A stretch of 19,031 bases of DNA from Methanobacterium sp. UBA279 (GCA_002502855.1 DAQK01000041.1:1-19031), one strand, 5' to 3'. Numbered from the stretch's first letter, positions 1 through 7,842 are shown. Made by a program: numbers and translations. Notes: generated from the letters alone by a model not told the origin.

Positions 1-192
1 TATAAACCCATACGCGGTAAAATCGAAGACTTTTTTAAATTATGTAAATCAGGACTAAACTTAAAGAAATTACATAAATACACACCCGAATCAGCCGAAA
101 GAACCACCATACTAACTGTATTTTTAGCAGGACTCATAGTAACACAAGGCTACAACTCAAAAACAGCCCTACAAAAACTCTCAGAAAACTAA
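1..192 (+). pseudogene. DDE transposase, 3' end only (left-edge insertion element)
   Basis: Frame 1 is open from the first base to the TAA at 190-192 and encodes the last 63 residues of a transposase. The stretch RGKIEDFFKLCKSGLNL followed by KLHKYTPES and a hydrophobic segment (FLAGLIVTQGYNS) is the usual C-terminus of IS4/IS5-superfamily DDE transposases of methanogens. In that family the R-x-K-I-E motif carries the last acidic residue of the catalytic triad. The rest of the gene lies outside the window, so it cannot be said whether the element is intact. Its right boundary must fall between the stop codon and the nadX remnant, which begins at about 203-212. A decayed relative lies at the other end of the window in opposite orientation. 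Confidence 0.8.
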
Positions 193-211
193 AAAATATA
201 AGACCCTAGAC

Positions 212-807
212 ATGTTAAATCTGGTGGATCTGGTGATTGAAGCTGCATCTCCCCAAGCAGTGATAGAAACTGTTCCTCAAATCCTTAAAAATGGAAAAGA
301 TGTCATCATCATGAGTGTTGGTGCTTTAATAGACTCAGAATTTAAAGCTTATCTGGAAGAATTAGCTGAAAAAAATGATTCTAGAATATATGCACCTTCC
401 GGGGCCATTATAGGATTGGATGGTATTAAAGCGGCATCCATTGGAAAAATCCATAGTGTGTTTGATCACTCGTAAGTCTCCAGAGTCATTAGGAATCTCT
501 GCAGATAATGAAATGGTATTATATGAAGGTAAAGCTGAGGAGGCAGTGGGGTAAATTTCCTATGAACATTAACGTGGCGGCTACTTTGAGTGTTGCTTGT
601 GATAAAGAGGTTGATGTAAAGATCATAGCTGATCCTGCTGTAGATCAAAATTATCATGAGATACATGTAGTTGGAGATTTTGGTGAGCTTATAACCATTA
701 CTCGAAATACAAAATGCACCACCAATCCGAAAACTAGTGTTTTAGCTGCTTATTCTGCCATTAAACTCCTTAAAAGTTTAAATGATAATTTGAAAATCGG
801 AACTTAG
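212..807 (+). pseudogene. nadX: Aspartate dehydrogenase NadX, N-terminally truncated and frameshifted twice
   Basis: NadX oxidises L-aspartate to iminoaspartate with NAD(P)+, the first step of NAD synthesis in many archaea. The readable part starts within the family motif DLVIEAASPQAV and continues through GKDVIIMSVGAL and PSGAIIGLDGIKAAS in frame 2, then TRKSPESLG in frame 3. Frame 1 then gives NINVAATLSVA, NYHEI (with the conserved active-site His) and NPKTSVLAAYSAI. Deleting one T at 461-463 and one G at 548-551 restores a single frame of about 197 codons. Full-length NadX is about 255-265 residues, so the N-terminal Rossmann NAD-binding part (about 60 residues) is missing. The preceding bases 203-211 still fit the family in frame. 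The missing part is replaced by the transposase tail ending at 192, which points to insertion of the element into nadX. The separate frames are unlikely to give an active enzyme. Confidence 0.8.
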
Positions 808-865
808 ATATTTTCTATACTAAACTCCTCAAAGTATTTTAAAACTAAATAAACATGATTTGCTA

Positions 866-1314
866 TTATCTTTTAACTAAATGCAGTGAGGCAGAGTTCA
901 TGCAATACCTTTTCCCGGTAGGGGTGGTGACCAACATCAAAAACATGGCCCAGATAGGCACCACAACGGGCGCATAACGCATCGGACCTCACCATAAAAT
1001 GGCTGGTGTCAACTGCAGTGGCTACATTTTCCTCTGCAATGGGCTCCCAGAAACTGGGCCATCCAGTCCCTGAGTCAAACTTTGTTTTAGAGTCAAATAG
1101 GTCTGTGTGGCAACAAACACATTGATATATCCCGTCCTCATGACAATCATGGTATTTACCTGTGAACGCCAGTTCAGTTCCCTGTTTTCCTGGCCACATC
1201 GTAGGATTCTGGACTGAATTCCTTTTTCCACTCTTCATCAGTCTTTTCTACCCTGTACACCAGTTCAATCTTCCCGGTTTTTGCAAAGTAGATGGGTATT
1301 TTTCCAGAAGACAT
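866..1314 (-). pseudogene. msrB: Peptide-methionine (R)-S-oxide reductase MsrB, frameshifted twice
   Basis: MsrB reduces the R-epimer of methionine sulfoxide in oxidised proteins. The start ATG at 1312-1314 begins MSSGKIPIYF and leads to VEKTDEEWKKEFSPESYDVARK, the normal MsrB N-terminus. At the run 1185-1188 the frame changes to GTELAFTGKYHD, then FDSGTGWPSFWEPI, with zinc-binding cysteine pairs in IYQCVCCHTDLF and CARCGAYLGH. At 921-924 it changes again to PTGKRYCMNSASLHLVKR, ending at 866. The RYCMNSAS motif contains the catalytic cysteine, so the second shift would remove it in the sequence as given. Removing one base at each run restores about 148 residues, the normal MsrB length. The gene begins 24 bases after the methyltransferase stop on the same strand and may share its transcript. 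Confidence 0.85.
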
Positions 1315-1338
1315 GATATAATTTATGAGCCTTTAAAA

Positions 1339-1989
1339 TTAATATAATTGTTGTTTCCTCCCTAAATAATAAAAACCATTGGATTTATGACCATTCATAG
1401 TCTCATAAACAGTTTTTTCAAATACAACCTTCTTATAATCTTTTACCAATTCTAAAATATGTTTTTCGGTATGGTGCCTTAAAACTAGGCCTTCATCAAG
1501 TTTGAAAACCCCATAAATCCCGTATTCATCTTCATATTTCTGGTATCGTTTAAGATTCCTTTCATCCTGGTTTATCAGGAAATCGGCGATGTATAAAATT
1601 CCAGCACCTTTTAGAACCCTTGAAATTTCCGAGATTAAATTTTCCTGGGCATCATCTTCAACATTGGAGGTTAACACACCTATAAGAAGCACAGAATCAA
1701 ACTCACCATCGGGAAATGGGATCTTATCTCCATCATTTTTTATGAGATTTAGATGGGGATACAACTTCAATCCCCTGTCTATCATGCCCTGTGAATAATC
1801 TACACCGGATAAATTCTTAAAACCATTATTGTATAACTTATTCAGGGTTCTCCCGTATCCACAACCAACGTCTAAGATATTCATATCCCGGGAAGCATAT
1901 TTTTCGAACTCCTCAATATGGAATGGTGTGGGAAATTCCTTTTCTTCTGCTAGTTTATCCCAGTATTTTTCCTGTTGAGAACTTTTCAT
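1339..1989 (-). CDS. Class I SAM-dependent methyltransferase
   Basis: The protein is 216 residues long and soluble, with no membrane segment. Motif I for S-adenosylmethionine binding is ILDVGCGYGRTL at about residues 38-49. The acidic end of the second strand is GVDYSQGMI (about 61-69), and a Methyltransf_11-like core follows (GDKIPFPDGEFDSVLLIGVL, then EISRVLKGAGILYIADF). The substrate cannot be read from the sequence; small molecules, lipids or quinone-like compounds are common for this group. Its ATG overlaps the stop codon of the upstream tetR gene (ATGA at 1986-1989), so the two are translationally coupled. This implies that the methyltransferase is controlled with, and probably by, that regulator. 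The family assignment is firm; the specific function is unknown. Confidence 0.85.
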   Translation of the reverse strand: MKSSQQEKYWDKLAEEKEFPTPFHIEEFEKYASRDMNILDVGCGYGRTLNKLYNNGFKNLSGVDYSQGMIDRGLKLYPHLNLIKNDGDKIPFPDGEFDSVLLIGVLTSNVEDDAQENLISEISRVLKGAGILYIADFLINQDERNLKRYQKYEDEYGIYGVFKLDEGLVLRHHTEKHILELVKDYKKVVFEKTVYETMNGHKSNGFYYLGRKQQLY

Positions 1990-2612
1990 CCCTTTTCCTC
2001 AGATCCGAGTAGGCTGAACTCGTTTTCTCCAATCCCGGCCACTCTTGTCATGAAAATCTCCAGGGCTCGTATTTTTCTCCGGTATTCATATACATTGGAG
2101 GTTCGAAGACTACTCCCCAAATTCTGCAGAATATATCCCACATATTCCACAGTTTCCTTGGGAAATTCCAGGTCAAATATCCCTTCTTCCACTCCCTGTT
2201 CAACGATCTCCGTTATTAAAGGCATAATTATTTCATGGGATCTTTTCCTGTATTCTTGATACATGGCTGCGTTCCCTTTTTTCTCGAAAAACTCGTTTAT
2301 ATTCTGTTTAACAGTGGATGATTCGATACTCATCTGTAATATGAGTTGCATCTTCTCTAGGCCATTCATCTCTTCATTTGCCGCCAGATTATCCATAAAT
2401 TCCTTCCAATAGTTTAGTATATCACATATCACTGCTTTCATCACATCATTCTTGGATTTGAAGTAGTAAAAGAAGGATCCATGGGACATACCCATTTTAC
2501 TGGTGATATCGCTTATAGATGTTTGTTCGAATCCTTTTTCCATGAACAGTTCCCTGGCTACTTCAATGAATTCTTTTCTTCTTGTTTCCGGGTTTTTCGT
2601 TATTCTTGCCAT
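1986..2612 (-). CDS. TetR/AcrR family transcriptional regulator
   Basis: The protein has 208 residues. The N-terminal helix-turn-helix is clear: EFIEVARELFMEKGFEQTSI is followed by DITSKMGMSHGSFFYYFKSKNDVM at about residues 14-58, the hallmark of TetR repressors. The remaining 150 residues are a divergent helical ligand-binding domain, so the inducer is unknown. The gene overlaps the methyltransferase start by four bases. A TATA-like ATTTATAG lies at 2691-2698 (read on the minus strand) about 80 bases upstream. A stronger promoter with two TetR-style palindromes lies farther upstream at 2918-2971, separated from tetR by an IS630 remnant. Autoregulation of a tetR-methyltransferase(-msrB) operon is the likely arrangement, as inference. 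Confidence 0.88.
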   Translation of the reverse strand: MARITKNPETRRKEFIEVARELFMEKGFEQTSISDITSKMGMSHGSFFYYFKSKNDVMKAVICDILNYWKEFMDNLAANEEMNGLEKMQLILQMSIESSTVKQNINEFFEKKGNAAMYQEYRKRSHEIIMPLITEIVEQGVEEGIFDLEFPKETVEYVGYILQNLGSSLRTSNVYEYRRKIRALEIFMTRVAGIGENEFSLLGSEEKG

Positions 2613-2715
2613 GATTTCACGTTAGGTTTTACATCCTTATATCCCATTCACCGTCACGCTTAGCAGGCTCTCCATGAGCGGGGCATATCCATTTATAGTC
2701 TGCGTCATTGAAAAT

Positions 2716-2883
2716 TTAACAATTTGTTTTTATAAATTTTTTTATCCATCCTTCGTAAAATGATTCATTTCTGACAATTTCATCGTAATAAGATTTAAAT
2801 TTTTGAATTAAGAATGTTTCATCTTTTATAAAGATTTTAGACAGTTTACGTTTTATTATTCTCCAAACTTGTTCTATAGGCAT
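2716..2883 (-). pseudogene. IS630-family transposase C-terminal fragment with its own start signals
   Basis: The 55-residue frame starts MPIEQVWRIIKRKLSKIF and continues through FLIQKFKSYYDEIV to EGWIKKFI. This matches the end of IS630/DDE_3 transposases, where the family has N-P-I-E-x-x-W with the last catalytic Glu. Only this last part of the transposase is present, so it cannot transpose. The fragment is preceded by a good Shine-Dalgarno sequence (TAGGAGG on the minus strand, 2894-2900) ten bases before the ATG at 2881-2883. An in-frame upstream ATG at 2923-2925 lies inside the palindromic operator and is less likely to be used. The remnant sits between that operator promoter and tetR, so it probably lies in the leader of the tetR transcript. 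Confidence 0.7.
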
Positions 2884-2917
2884 TATTTTTCTTCCTCCTA
2901 ATATATTTGACTTACTA

Positions 2918-2946
2918 TCAGTCAATCTTTGACTGATTGTCAGTCA
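2918..2946. promoter_or_regulatory. Two overlapping TetR-type operator palindromes
   Basis: TCAGTCAATCTTTGACTGA (2918-2936) is a perfect 8-bp inverted repeat with a 3-bp spacer. TGACTGATTGTCAGTCA (2930-2946) is a perfect 7-bp inverted repeat with a 3-bp spacer. They share the TGACTGA arm. Arms of the TGACTGA type are common in TetR/AcrR operators, and a tetR gene lies downstream on the minus strand. The assignment of this regulator to these sites is inference. Confidence 0.65.
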
Positions 2947-2956
2947 GTTTATAGGG

Positions 2957-2971
2957 TTATATTATTTAAAA
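2957..2971 (-). promoter_or_regulatory. TATA-box region of the operator-controlled promoter
   Basis: Read on the minus strand this is TTTTAAATAATATAA, an archaeal TATA-like element. Transcription would be expected to start about 25 bases downstream, near 2935-2942, inside the double palindrome, where a bound repressor would block initiation. The leader would then run to the Shine-Dalgarno at 2894-2900. Confidence 0.5.
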
Positions 2972-2984
2972 GTTATGGGTGTAG

Positions 2985-3046
2985 AAAAAATAAATTAAAA
3001 AATTAAAATCTATAAAAAAGGAAAATTAAAATATATAAAAAAGGGA
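2985..3046 (-). terminator. T-rich terminator region after guaAb, with a 23-bp tandem repeat
   Basis: On the minus strand this holds several runs of five to seven T directly after the guaAb stop (3048-3050), typical of archaeal termination. Two imperfect copies of AATTAAAATNTATAAAAAAGG start at 3001 and 3024, a period of 23. No hairpin is visible. Confidence 0.5.
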
Positions 3047-3047
3047 T

Positions 3048-3974
3048 CTAAGCAAATTCAATGGTACTAGGCGGTTTATCACTTACAGAAAGCGACACAT
3101 GGGTAACTTCAGGTATTTCAGCAGTGATACGCTGGGAAATAGCCTTTATCATGGGCCAGGGTAGTTCAGGCACGTGGGCGGTCATGGCATCTAGGGATTC
3201 CACCATCCGCAGCACCACCAGGTATCCGTAGTCCCTTATATCTCCTTTAACACCGGTAACCCGGGTGTTGGTTAAAACTGCGAAGTACTGCCATAAACTA
3301 TCCTCTATACCTTCCTTTTTCACCTCTTCCTCAACGATGGCGTTTGCCTTCCGGCAGATTTCAATTTTTTCCGGGGTTATGGGGCCCACGATGCGCACGG
3401 CCAGTCCCGGACCCGGGAATGGCTGTCTGTTTATTATCTCGTCAGGGAGACCAAGCTCGGATCCCACGATCCGCACCTCGTCCTTGTAAAGTTCCCGTAT
3501 TGGTTCCACGATCTCCAGTACCAGTCCGTGGGGCAGGGCCAGGTTGTGGTGGGATTTGATGTTTCCCTGGCTTTCAATCCAGTCCGGGGCTATGGTCCCC
3601 TGTACCAGGTACTCGGCACCCACATCCTCGGCTACCCTCTCAAAAACGTTGATGAACACTTCCCCAATGATATTTCGTTTTTCTTCCGGGTCGCTGACCC
3701 CCTCCAACCTGTCTAAGAATTCTTCACTGGCATCAACTGATATAAGATTAAGCCGGTCCTGGAAGGTCTTCTCCACGTATTCAGCTTCACCTTCCCGTAC
3801 CAGGCCGTGGTCTACAAAAACCGCGACCAGGTTATCTCCAATGGCCTTTGAAGCCAGGACAGATGAAACAGAACTATCAACACCACCAGATAATGCTATT
3901 ATAGCCTTTTTATCCCCTATGGTATTTTTCATTTCCTCAATGGATTCTTTTATAAAATCAGATGGATCTAACAT
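3048..3974 (-). CDS. guaAb: GMP synthase ATP-pyrophosphatase subunit (subunit B)
   Basis: This subunit adenylates XMP and, with ammonia from the glutaminase subunit GuaAa, makes GMP, the last step of guanine nucleotide synthesis. It has 308 residues, the usual length for the archaeal separate subunit. The PP-loop SGGVDSS is at residues 29-35. VFVDHGLVREGE follows, then YLVQGTIAPDWIES, the conserved HHNLALPHGL, the hinge RQPFPGPGLAVRIVG and the C-terminal dimerisation domain ending in DKPPSTIEFA. The ATG at 3972-3974 follows an AGGGTG-type ribosome site. Its partner gene guaAa is about 5.5 kb away on the same strand, separated by four genes on the opposite strand. In related methanogens the two subunit genes are often adjacent, so this spacing is notable. 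Confidence 0.95.
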   Translation of the reverse strand: MLDPSDFIKESIEEMKNTIGDKKAIIALSGGVDSSVSSVLASKAIGDNLVAVFVDHGLVREGEAEYVEKTFQDRLNLISVDASEEFLDRLEGVSDPEEKRNIIGEVFINVFERVAEDVGAEYLVQGTIAPDWIESQGNIKSHHNLALPHGLVLEIVEPIRELYKDEVRIVGSELGLPDEIINRQPFPGPGLAVRIVGPITPEKIEICRKANAIVEEEVKKEGIEDSLWQYFAVLTNTRVTGVKGDIRDYGYLVVLRMVESLDAMTAHVPELPWPMIKAISQRITAEIPEVTHVSLSVSDKPPSTIEFA

Positions 3975-4059
3975 GTATGCACCCTTTTTAAAATCATGAT
4001 AAGTATTTATTTTTGATATCTACAAAGTAATTTATATCTAGCTCTATATATTTATTTCA
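3975..4059. promoter_or_regulatory. Divergent promoter region between guaAb and the glycan module
   Basis: This AT-rich spacer contains TATA-like TTTATATC (4030-4037) and CTATATATTTA (4044-4054) for the rightward genes. There is no Shine-Dalgarno before the ATG at 4060, and the first TATA lies about 25 bases from it, so a leaderless transcript is possible. Minus-strand promoter elements for guaAb are not distinct. Confidence 0.4.
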
Positions 4060-5667
4060 ATGGCTGGTTTTAATTTGAAAACTGTTACTAAATTTAATAT
4101 AATATTCTGCCTTTGTTTAGTTTTATATCTCATTTTAAGTATTTATCTTCTAAAATATTACCACTATGACCCTATAAGCAGAGATTTAATCAGTGTAATG
4201 TCCATTGCCAAAATATACGCCGCTGGTGATTTAGGTAATGCTGTAAATGGATACTGGGGGCCTATGTTTTCATGGCTCTTAGTTCCCATCATCTACTTTA
4301 ATCCAACACCCCAGTTCACCTTATTTGCCACCAAAATACTGGCCATCATGGTAGGATTTTTCACAATTCTAGGCATAGGACTTTTATCCAATCGGTTTAA
4401 GTTGACTAAGAGCATTCAAATGAGCATCCTTTTTGCGTCGGTGTTCATCGTACTATTCTATGTCTTCGGCCTTAATCCAGTGGATTTACTACTGACATGT
4501 TTCCTGATTTACTATCTCTATATCATTTACAGTTCTAAATATCCCCTTACCTGGTATAATGGAATGGTTTGCGGGATACTGGGTGGCCTGGCATTTTTAA
4601 CTAAAAGTTTCGCTCTACCCTTCTTTCTCATCACCTTTATTTTATTCAACCTGTTACACTACTTTAAAGATGCAGAACTAAGGAAAAGAATATTTAAAAA
4701 CCTGTTTTTAGGTTTAGCAGTGTTTTTCATCATATCTGGTCTCTGGGGTGGAGTTATCAGCGAAAAATACGGCTATTTAACCCTGGGTACCTCTGGGGAA
4801 TACAACTTTAAAGAAATCGGTCCCATTCAAAAAGATGTGGGAAGCCCTATATGGCACGGTTTCATCAAACCCTCTAATAAAGAGGCCACCAGTGCCTGGG
4901 AAGATCCCACCTATCTTAAACTCAGTTCATGGAGCCCGTTGCAATCACAGAATTCCTTTAAACACGAGATAGACATGATATCAGGTAACATCATAAAGAC
5001 TCTGATGTTTCTAAATGAACTCTCCTATTTCAGTCTGCTTATAATCCTGTTTTCCCTGTTGTTCATAATCTGGCAACTTAAAAATCATTCAGTTTTAAAA
5101 CATCACCAGATATTTTTTGCTTTTTTAACGATAACCGTGTTTATTGGATTGTATGTACTGATCTTCGTGGAATTTCGCTATTTTTACCTGGTATACTTTT
5201 TAATAACCTTGATGGGCGGCTATTTACTTCAGTTACTATTTAAAAAAACCTACTGCACCAGGGAAATTAAATCTATTCTACTGGTTGTTTTCGTCGCCTC
5301 TTTAATAGTCATGCCACTGACTGGCCTTTTAGAAAATAAAGATGGTGGGGAAAACATTTATGACCTGGCGAGTACCATAAATGACGAGTATCATATTCAG
5401 GGCAACATTGCTTCTAACGATGGATATATGGCGTCCCTGTATATGGCCTATCTCTGGAATTCCCATTACTACGGCACGTCATTAAGAAACTGGAACAACA
5501 TAAGTGATTCTGAATTAGAAAAGGATCTACAGGACTATAACATTGATTATTATTTATACTGGGGAGATTCAAACTATAACTCTGACGTACTGGTGAAATA
5601 TAAAGAAATAACCCAGGGAAAAATTGAAGATCTTAAAATATACAGTATTAAAGAGAAAATTCAGTGA
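4060..5667 (+). CDS. GT-C-like polytopic membrane glycosyltransferase, copy 1
   Basis: This 535-residue integral membrane protein has about ten hydrophobic segments. The first is at residues about 12-32 and the last about 405-423, followed by a soluble C-terminal tail of about 110 residues. The first external loop carries acidic residues (D37, D42) before AKIYAAGDLGNAVNGYWGPMFSW. This resembles the active-site loop of GT-C/PMT/ArnT-type enzymes, which transfer sugars from polyprenyl-phosphate donors outside the membrane. The tail contains IQGNIASND, then IDYYLYWGD, then KEITQGKIEDLKIY. The same order of motifs recurs in the gene at 7843, so the two are paralogues. It is the first gene of the + strand module (GT-C, GtrA, FAD enzyme, GT-C) between guaAb and guaAa. 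Acceptor and donor are unknown, and the glycosyltransferase role is inferred from topology and neighbours. Confidence 0.7.
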   Translation: MAGFNLKTVTKFNIIFCLCLVLYLILSIYLLKYYHYDPISRDLISVMSIAKIYAAGDLGNAVNGYWGPMFSWLLVPIIYFNPTPQFTLFATKILAIMVGFFTILGIGLLSNRFKLTKSIQMSILFASVFIVLFYVFGLNPVDLLLTCFLIYYLYIIYSSKYPLTWYNGMVCGILGGLAFLTKSFALPFFLITFILFNLLHYFKDAELRKRIFKNLFLGLAVFFIISGLWGGVISEKYGYLTLGTSGEYNFKEIGPIQKDVGSPIWHGFIKPSNKEATSAWEDPTYLKLSSWSPLQSQNSFKHEIDMISGNIIKTLMFLNELSYFSLLIILFSLLFIIWQLKNHSVLKHHQIFFAFLTITVFIGLYVLIFVEFRYFYLVYFLITLMGGYLLQLLFKKTYCTREIKSILLVVFVASLIVMPLTGLLENKDGGENIYDLASTINDEYHIQGNIASNDGYMASLYMAYLWNSHYYGTSLRNWNNISDSELEKDLQDYNIDYYLYWGDSNYNSDVLVKYKEITQGKIEDLKIYSIKEKIQ

Positions 5668-5743
5668 AAATTAAAGTAAGAGGCCGGAAATAGTTAAAAA
5701 CTATTAACCCCATAATAATTTAGAAATAACAAAGTGATCAAAC

Positions 5744-6166
5744 ATGTCGAGGGAAACTGTTCACAAATTATTAACTCAAAGCACGGACAAAACAGGAATC
5801 CAGTTTTTCCGCTACATCTTCGTGGGTGGTGTGGCGTTTCTGGTTGATTTTGCTTCATTATATGTTTTCACAGATTACATTGGAGTATTTTATCTTATTT
5901 CCGCTGCAATTGCATTCATCTTAGGTTTAATAACCAATTACATTCTGAGCATAAACTGGGTTTTCAACAGGAGATCCCTGGATAATAAAACCATTGAATT
6001 CAGTGTTTTCGCCTTTATAGGAATTGTAGGTCTGGGATTAAATGAATTATTAATCTGGTTCTTTACAGCAGAAATAGGCTTATTCTACCTATTATCTAAA
6101 ATTTTAGCAGCCATAATCATCCTGTTCTGGAATTTCTTCGCCCGAAAATTAACTCTATTTAGATAG
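5744..6166 (+). CDS. GtrA-like family membrane protein (probable lipid-linked sugar flippase)
   Basis: The protein has 140 residues with four transmembrane helices. It starts its membrane part with FFRYIFVGGVAFLVDFASLYVFTD (residues 21-44), the GtrA/PF04138 signature. A second-third helix region, ISAAIAFILGLITNYILSINWVF, and a C-terminal LLSKILAAIIILFWNFFARKLTLF follow. GtrA proteins are thought to move undecaprenyl- or dolichyl-phosphate-linked sugars across the membrane, or to help glycosyltransferases do so. The gene lies 76 bases after the first GT-C gene and 10 bases before the FAD enzyme, consistent with one operon. The family call is firm, whereas the exact cargo is unknown. Confidence 0.85.
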   Translation: MSRETVHKLLTQSTDKTGIQFFRYIFVGGVAFLVDFASLYVFTDYIGVFYLISAAIAFILGLITNYILSINWVFNRRSLDNKTIEFSVFAFIGIVGLGLNELLIWFFTAEIGLFYLLSKILAAIIILFWNFFARKLTLFR

Positions 6167-6176
6167 GTAAAAAACT

Positions 6177-7781
6177 ATGAAAGATGAAATAGCGGTCATC
6201 ATAGGCGCTGGCCCGGCGGGTCTAACAGCAGCCTACCAATTACTGGACAAGACCACCATAAGACCAGTGATATTTGAGGCAACTGGTGATATTGGTGGTA
6301 TTTCTAAAACCGTGAAATTTAATGGCAACCGCATGGATATTGGGGGGCACAGATTCTTCTCCAAATCAGAACAGATCATGGACTGGTGGAAAAACATCCT
6401 ACCCCTCCAGGGAGCCCCCGCCAGGGATGACATCCTCCTGGACCGTGAAATTCCCCTATCTGAAAGTTCAAGTATAAAACCAATAGGAAGTCATGAAAGT
6501 AGAACATACCCCTCTCCTGACCCGGAAAAAACTGATAAAGTGATGCTTAACCGGAACAGGGTATCCAGAATACTTTTCCTGCGCAAATTCTTTGACTACC
6601 CCATATCCTTGAACCTGAAAACATTATCCAACCTGGGACTGGTTAAAACCATCAAAATAGGGTTAAGCTATATTAAAACATCCATAAAACCTGTAAAAGA
6701 TGAAAAATCCCTGGAAGACTTCTTTATAAACAGGTTCGGCCGGGAACTCTACGAAACATTCTTTAAAGACTACACAGAGAAGGTCTGGGGAGTTCCCTGC
6801 AGTGAGATCAAGGCAGATTGGGGTGCCCAAAGAATTAAAGGACTGTCCATTTCAAAAGCCATAGCCCACAGTATAAAAAACATTTACCAGAAGGATAGAT
6901 CGATATCACAGAAGAAGGTGGAGACCAGCCTCATTGGACAGTTCATGTATCCTAAATACGGTCCCGGACAGATGTGGGAAGAAGTCGCCCGGCAAATAAC
7001 CGGTAACGGCGGTGAAATACACCGCAACCATGAAGTGGTGGAGTTATCCAGGGAAAAAGATAGGATAACTGGGGTGAAAGTAAAAGACGAAAAAGGTGAT
7101 ATAAAAACCTACCAGGCTGATTATCTCTTTTCCACCATGCCGGTGAAGGATTTGATAGAATCCTTACCAGGAGTACCGGATGATATCCGGGAAATTGCCC
7201 GGGGTTTAATGTACCGGGATTTTATCACGGCAGGTATACTTTTAGATGAATTAAAAATTAAAAACCAGTCAAAAATTAAAACTTTACATCGTTTGATCCC
7301 TGATAACTGGATATATGTCCAGGAAAAAAATGTTAAAATGGGCAGGATCCAGATATTCAACAACTGGAGCCCCTACATGGTCCAGGATGATAAGATCTTA
7401 CTGGGACTGGAATACTTTGCAAATGAGGGTGATGAACTGTGGAATATGAGTGATGAAGATTTCATCTCCTTTGCCACCAGTGAGCTATCCCGCATCAATG
7501 TGGCAGATAAAAAGGATGTAATCGACAGTTTCGTGGTAAGAATGCCCAAAACCTATCCTGCCTATTTTGGTTCGTATGAGAATTTCGACGTGATACGTAA
7601 CTACACCGACAGGTTCGAAAATCTCTTTTTAATCGGTAGAAATGGGATGCACCGCTACAACAACATGGACCATTCCATGCTCACCGCGATAAAAGCGGTG
7701 AACAACATAATCGACCATATAACTACTAAAGATAACCTATGGGCAGTTAACGCTGAGGAAGATTATCATGAAGGGAACTGA
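6177..7781 (+). CDS. FAD-dependent oxidoreductase, amine-oxidase/protoporphyrinogen-oxidase-like
   Basis: The protein has 534 residues and is soluble. The N-terminal dinucleotide fold is IAVIIGAGPAGLTAAYQLL (GxGPAG at residues 10-15). IFEATGDIGGISKTVKFNG and then MDIGGHRFFSKSEQIMDWW follow, the pattern of the amine-oxidase/UDP-galactopyranose-mutase-like superfamily. The C-terminus has the FAD-contacting block NLFLIGRNGMHRYNNMDHSMLTA (about residues 480-502). Relatives are frequently encoded next to polyprenyl-sugar glycosyltransferases and GtrA proteins, as here. The substrate is not established; a sugar-nucleotide or lipid-linked-sugar redox or mutase step is a reasonable guess. At 534 residues it is much longer than true UDP-galactopyranose mutase (about 370-400), so that name is not used. 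The ATG lies 10 bases after the GtrA stop. Confidence 0.75.
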   Translation: MKDEIAVIIGAGPAGLTAAYQLLDKTTIRPVIFEATGDIGGISKTVKFNGNRMDIGGHRFFSKSEQIMDWWKNILPLQGAPARDDILLDREIPLSESSSIKPIGSHESRTYPSPDPEKTDKVMLNRNRVSRILFLRKFFDYPISLNLKTLSNLGLVKTIKIGLSYIKTSIKPVKDEKSLEDFFINRFGRELYETFFKDYTEKVWGVPCSEIKADWGAQRIKGLSISKAIAHSIKNIYQKDRSISQKKVETSLIGQFMYPKYGPGQMWEEVARQITGNGGEIHRNHEVVELSREKDRITGVKVKDEKGDIKTYQADYLFSTMPVKDLIESLPGVPDDIREIARGLMYRDFITAGILLDELKIKNQSKIKTLHRLIPDNWIYVQEKNVKMGRIQIFNNWSPYMVQDDKILLGLEYFANEGDELWNMSDEDFISFATSELSRINVADKKDVIDSFVVRMPKTYPAYFGSYENFDVIRNYTDRFENLFLIGRNGMHRYNNMDHSMLTAIKAVNNIIDHITTKDNLWAVNAEEDYHEGN

Positions 7782-7791
7782 AATGAATATC

Positions 7792-7825
7792 ACCAAGGAA
7801 ATTAAATAATTACCAAGGAAATTAA
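7792..7825 (+). repeat. 20-bp-period direct repeat between the FAD enzyme and second GT-C gene
   Basis: ACCAAGGAAATTAA occurs at 7792-7805 and again at 7812-7825. The copies are exact and spaced 20 bp apart, just after the stop codon at 7779-7781. This is probably a small duplication; each copy contains AAGGA, which could act as a weak ribosome site, but both are too far from the ATG at 7843. Confidence 0.6.
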
Positions 7826-7842
7826 TACAATTTTGATTAAAC

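Noticed and set aside
461..551. Programmed frameshifting to express nadX
   Set aside because: There is no slippery heptamer with a following pseudoknot or rare-codon/stop signal, two separate shifts would be needed, and the N-terminus is missing as well; error or decay is simpler.
3544..3999. 151-codon plus-strand frame
   Set aside because: It is antisense to guaAb, whose PP-loop and other motifs are intact on the other strand.
6177..7781. Calling the flavoenzyme a UDP-galactopyranose mutase
   Set aside because: It shares the superfamily FAD fold but is about 140 residues longer, and I could not verify the mutase-specific active-site residues.
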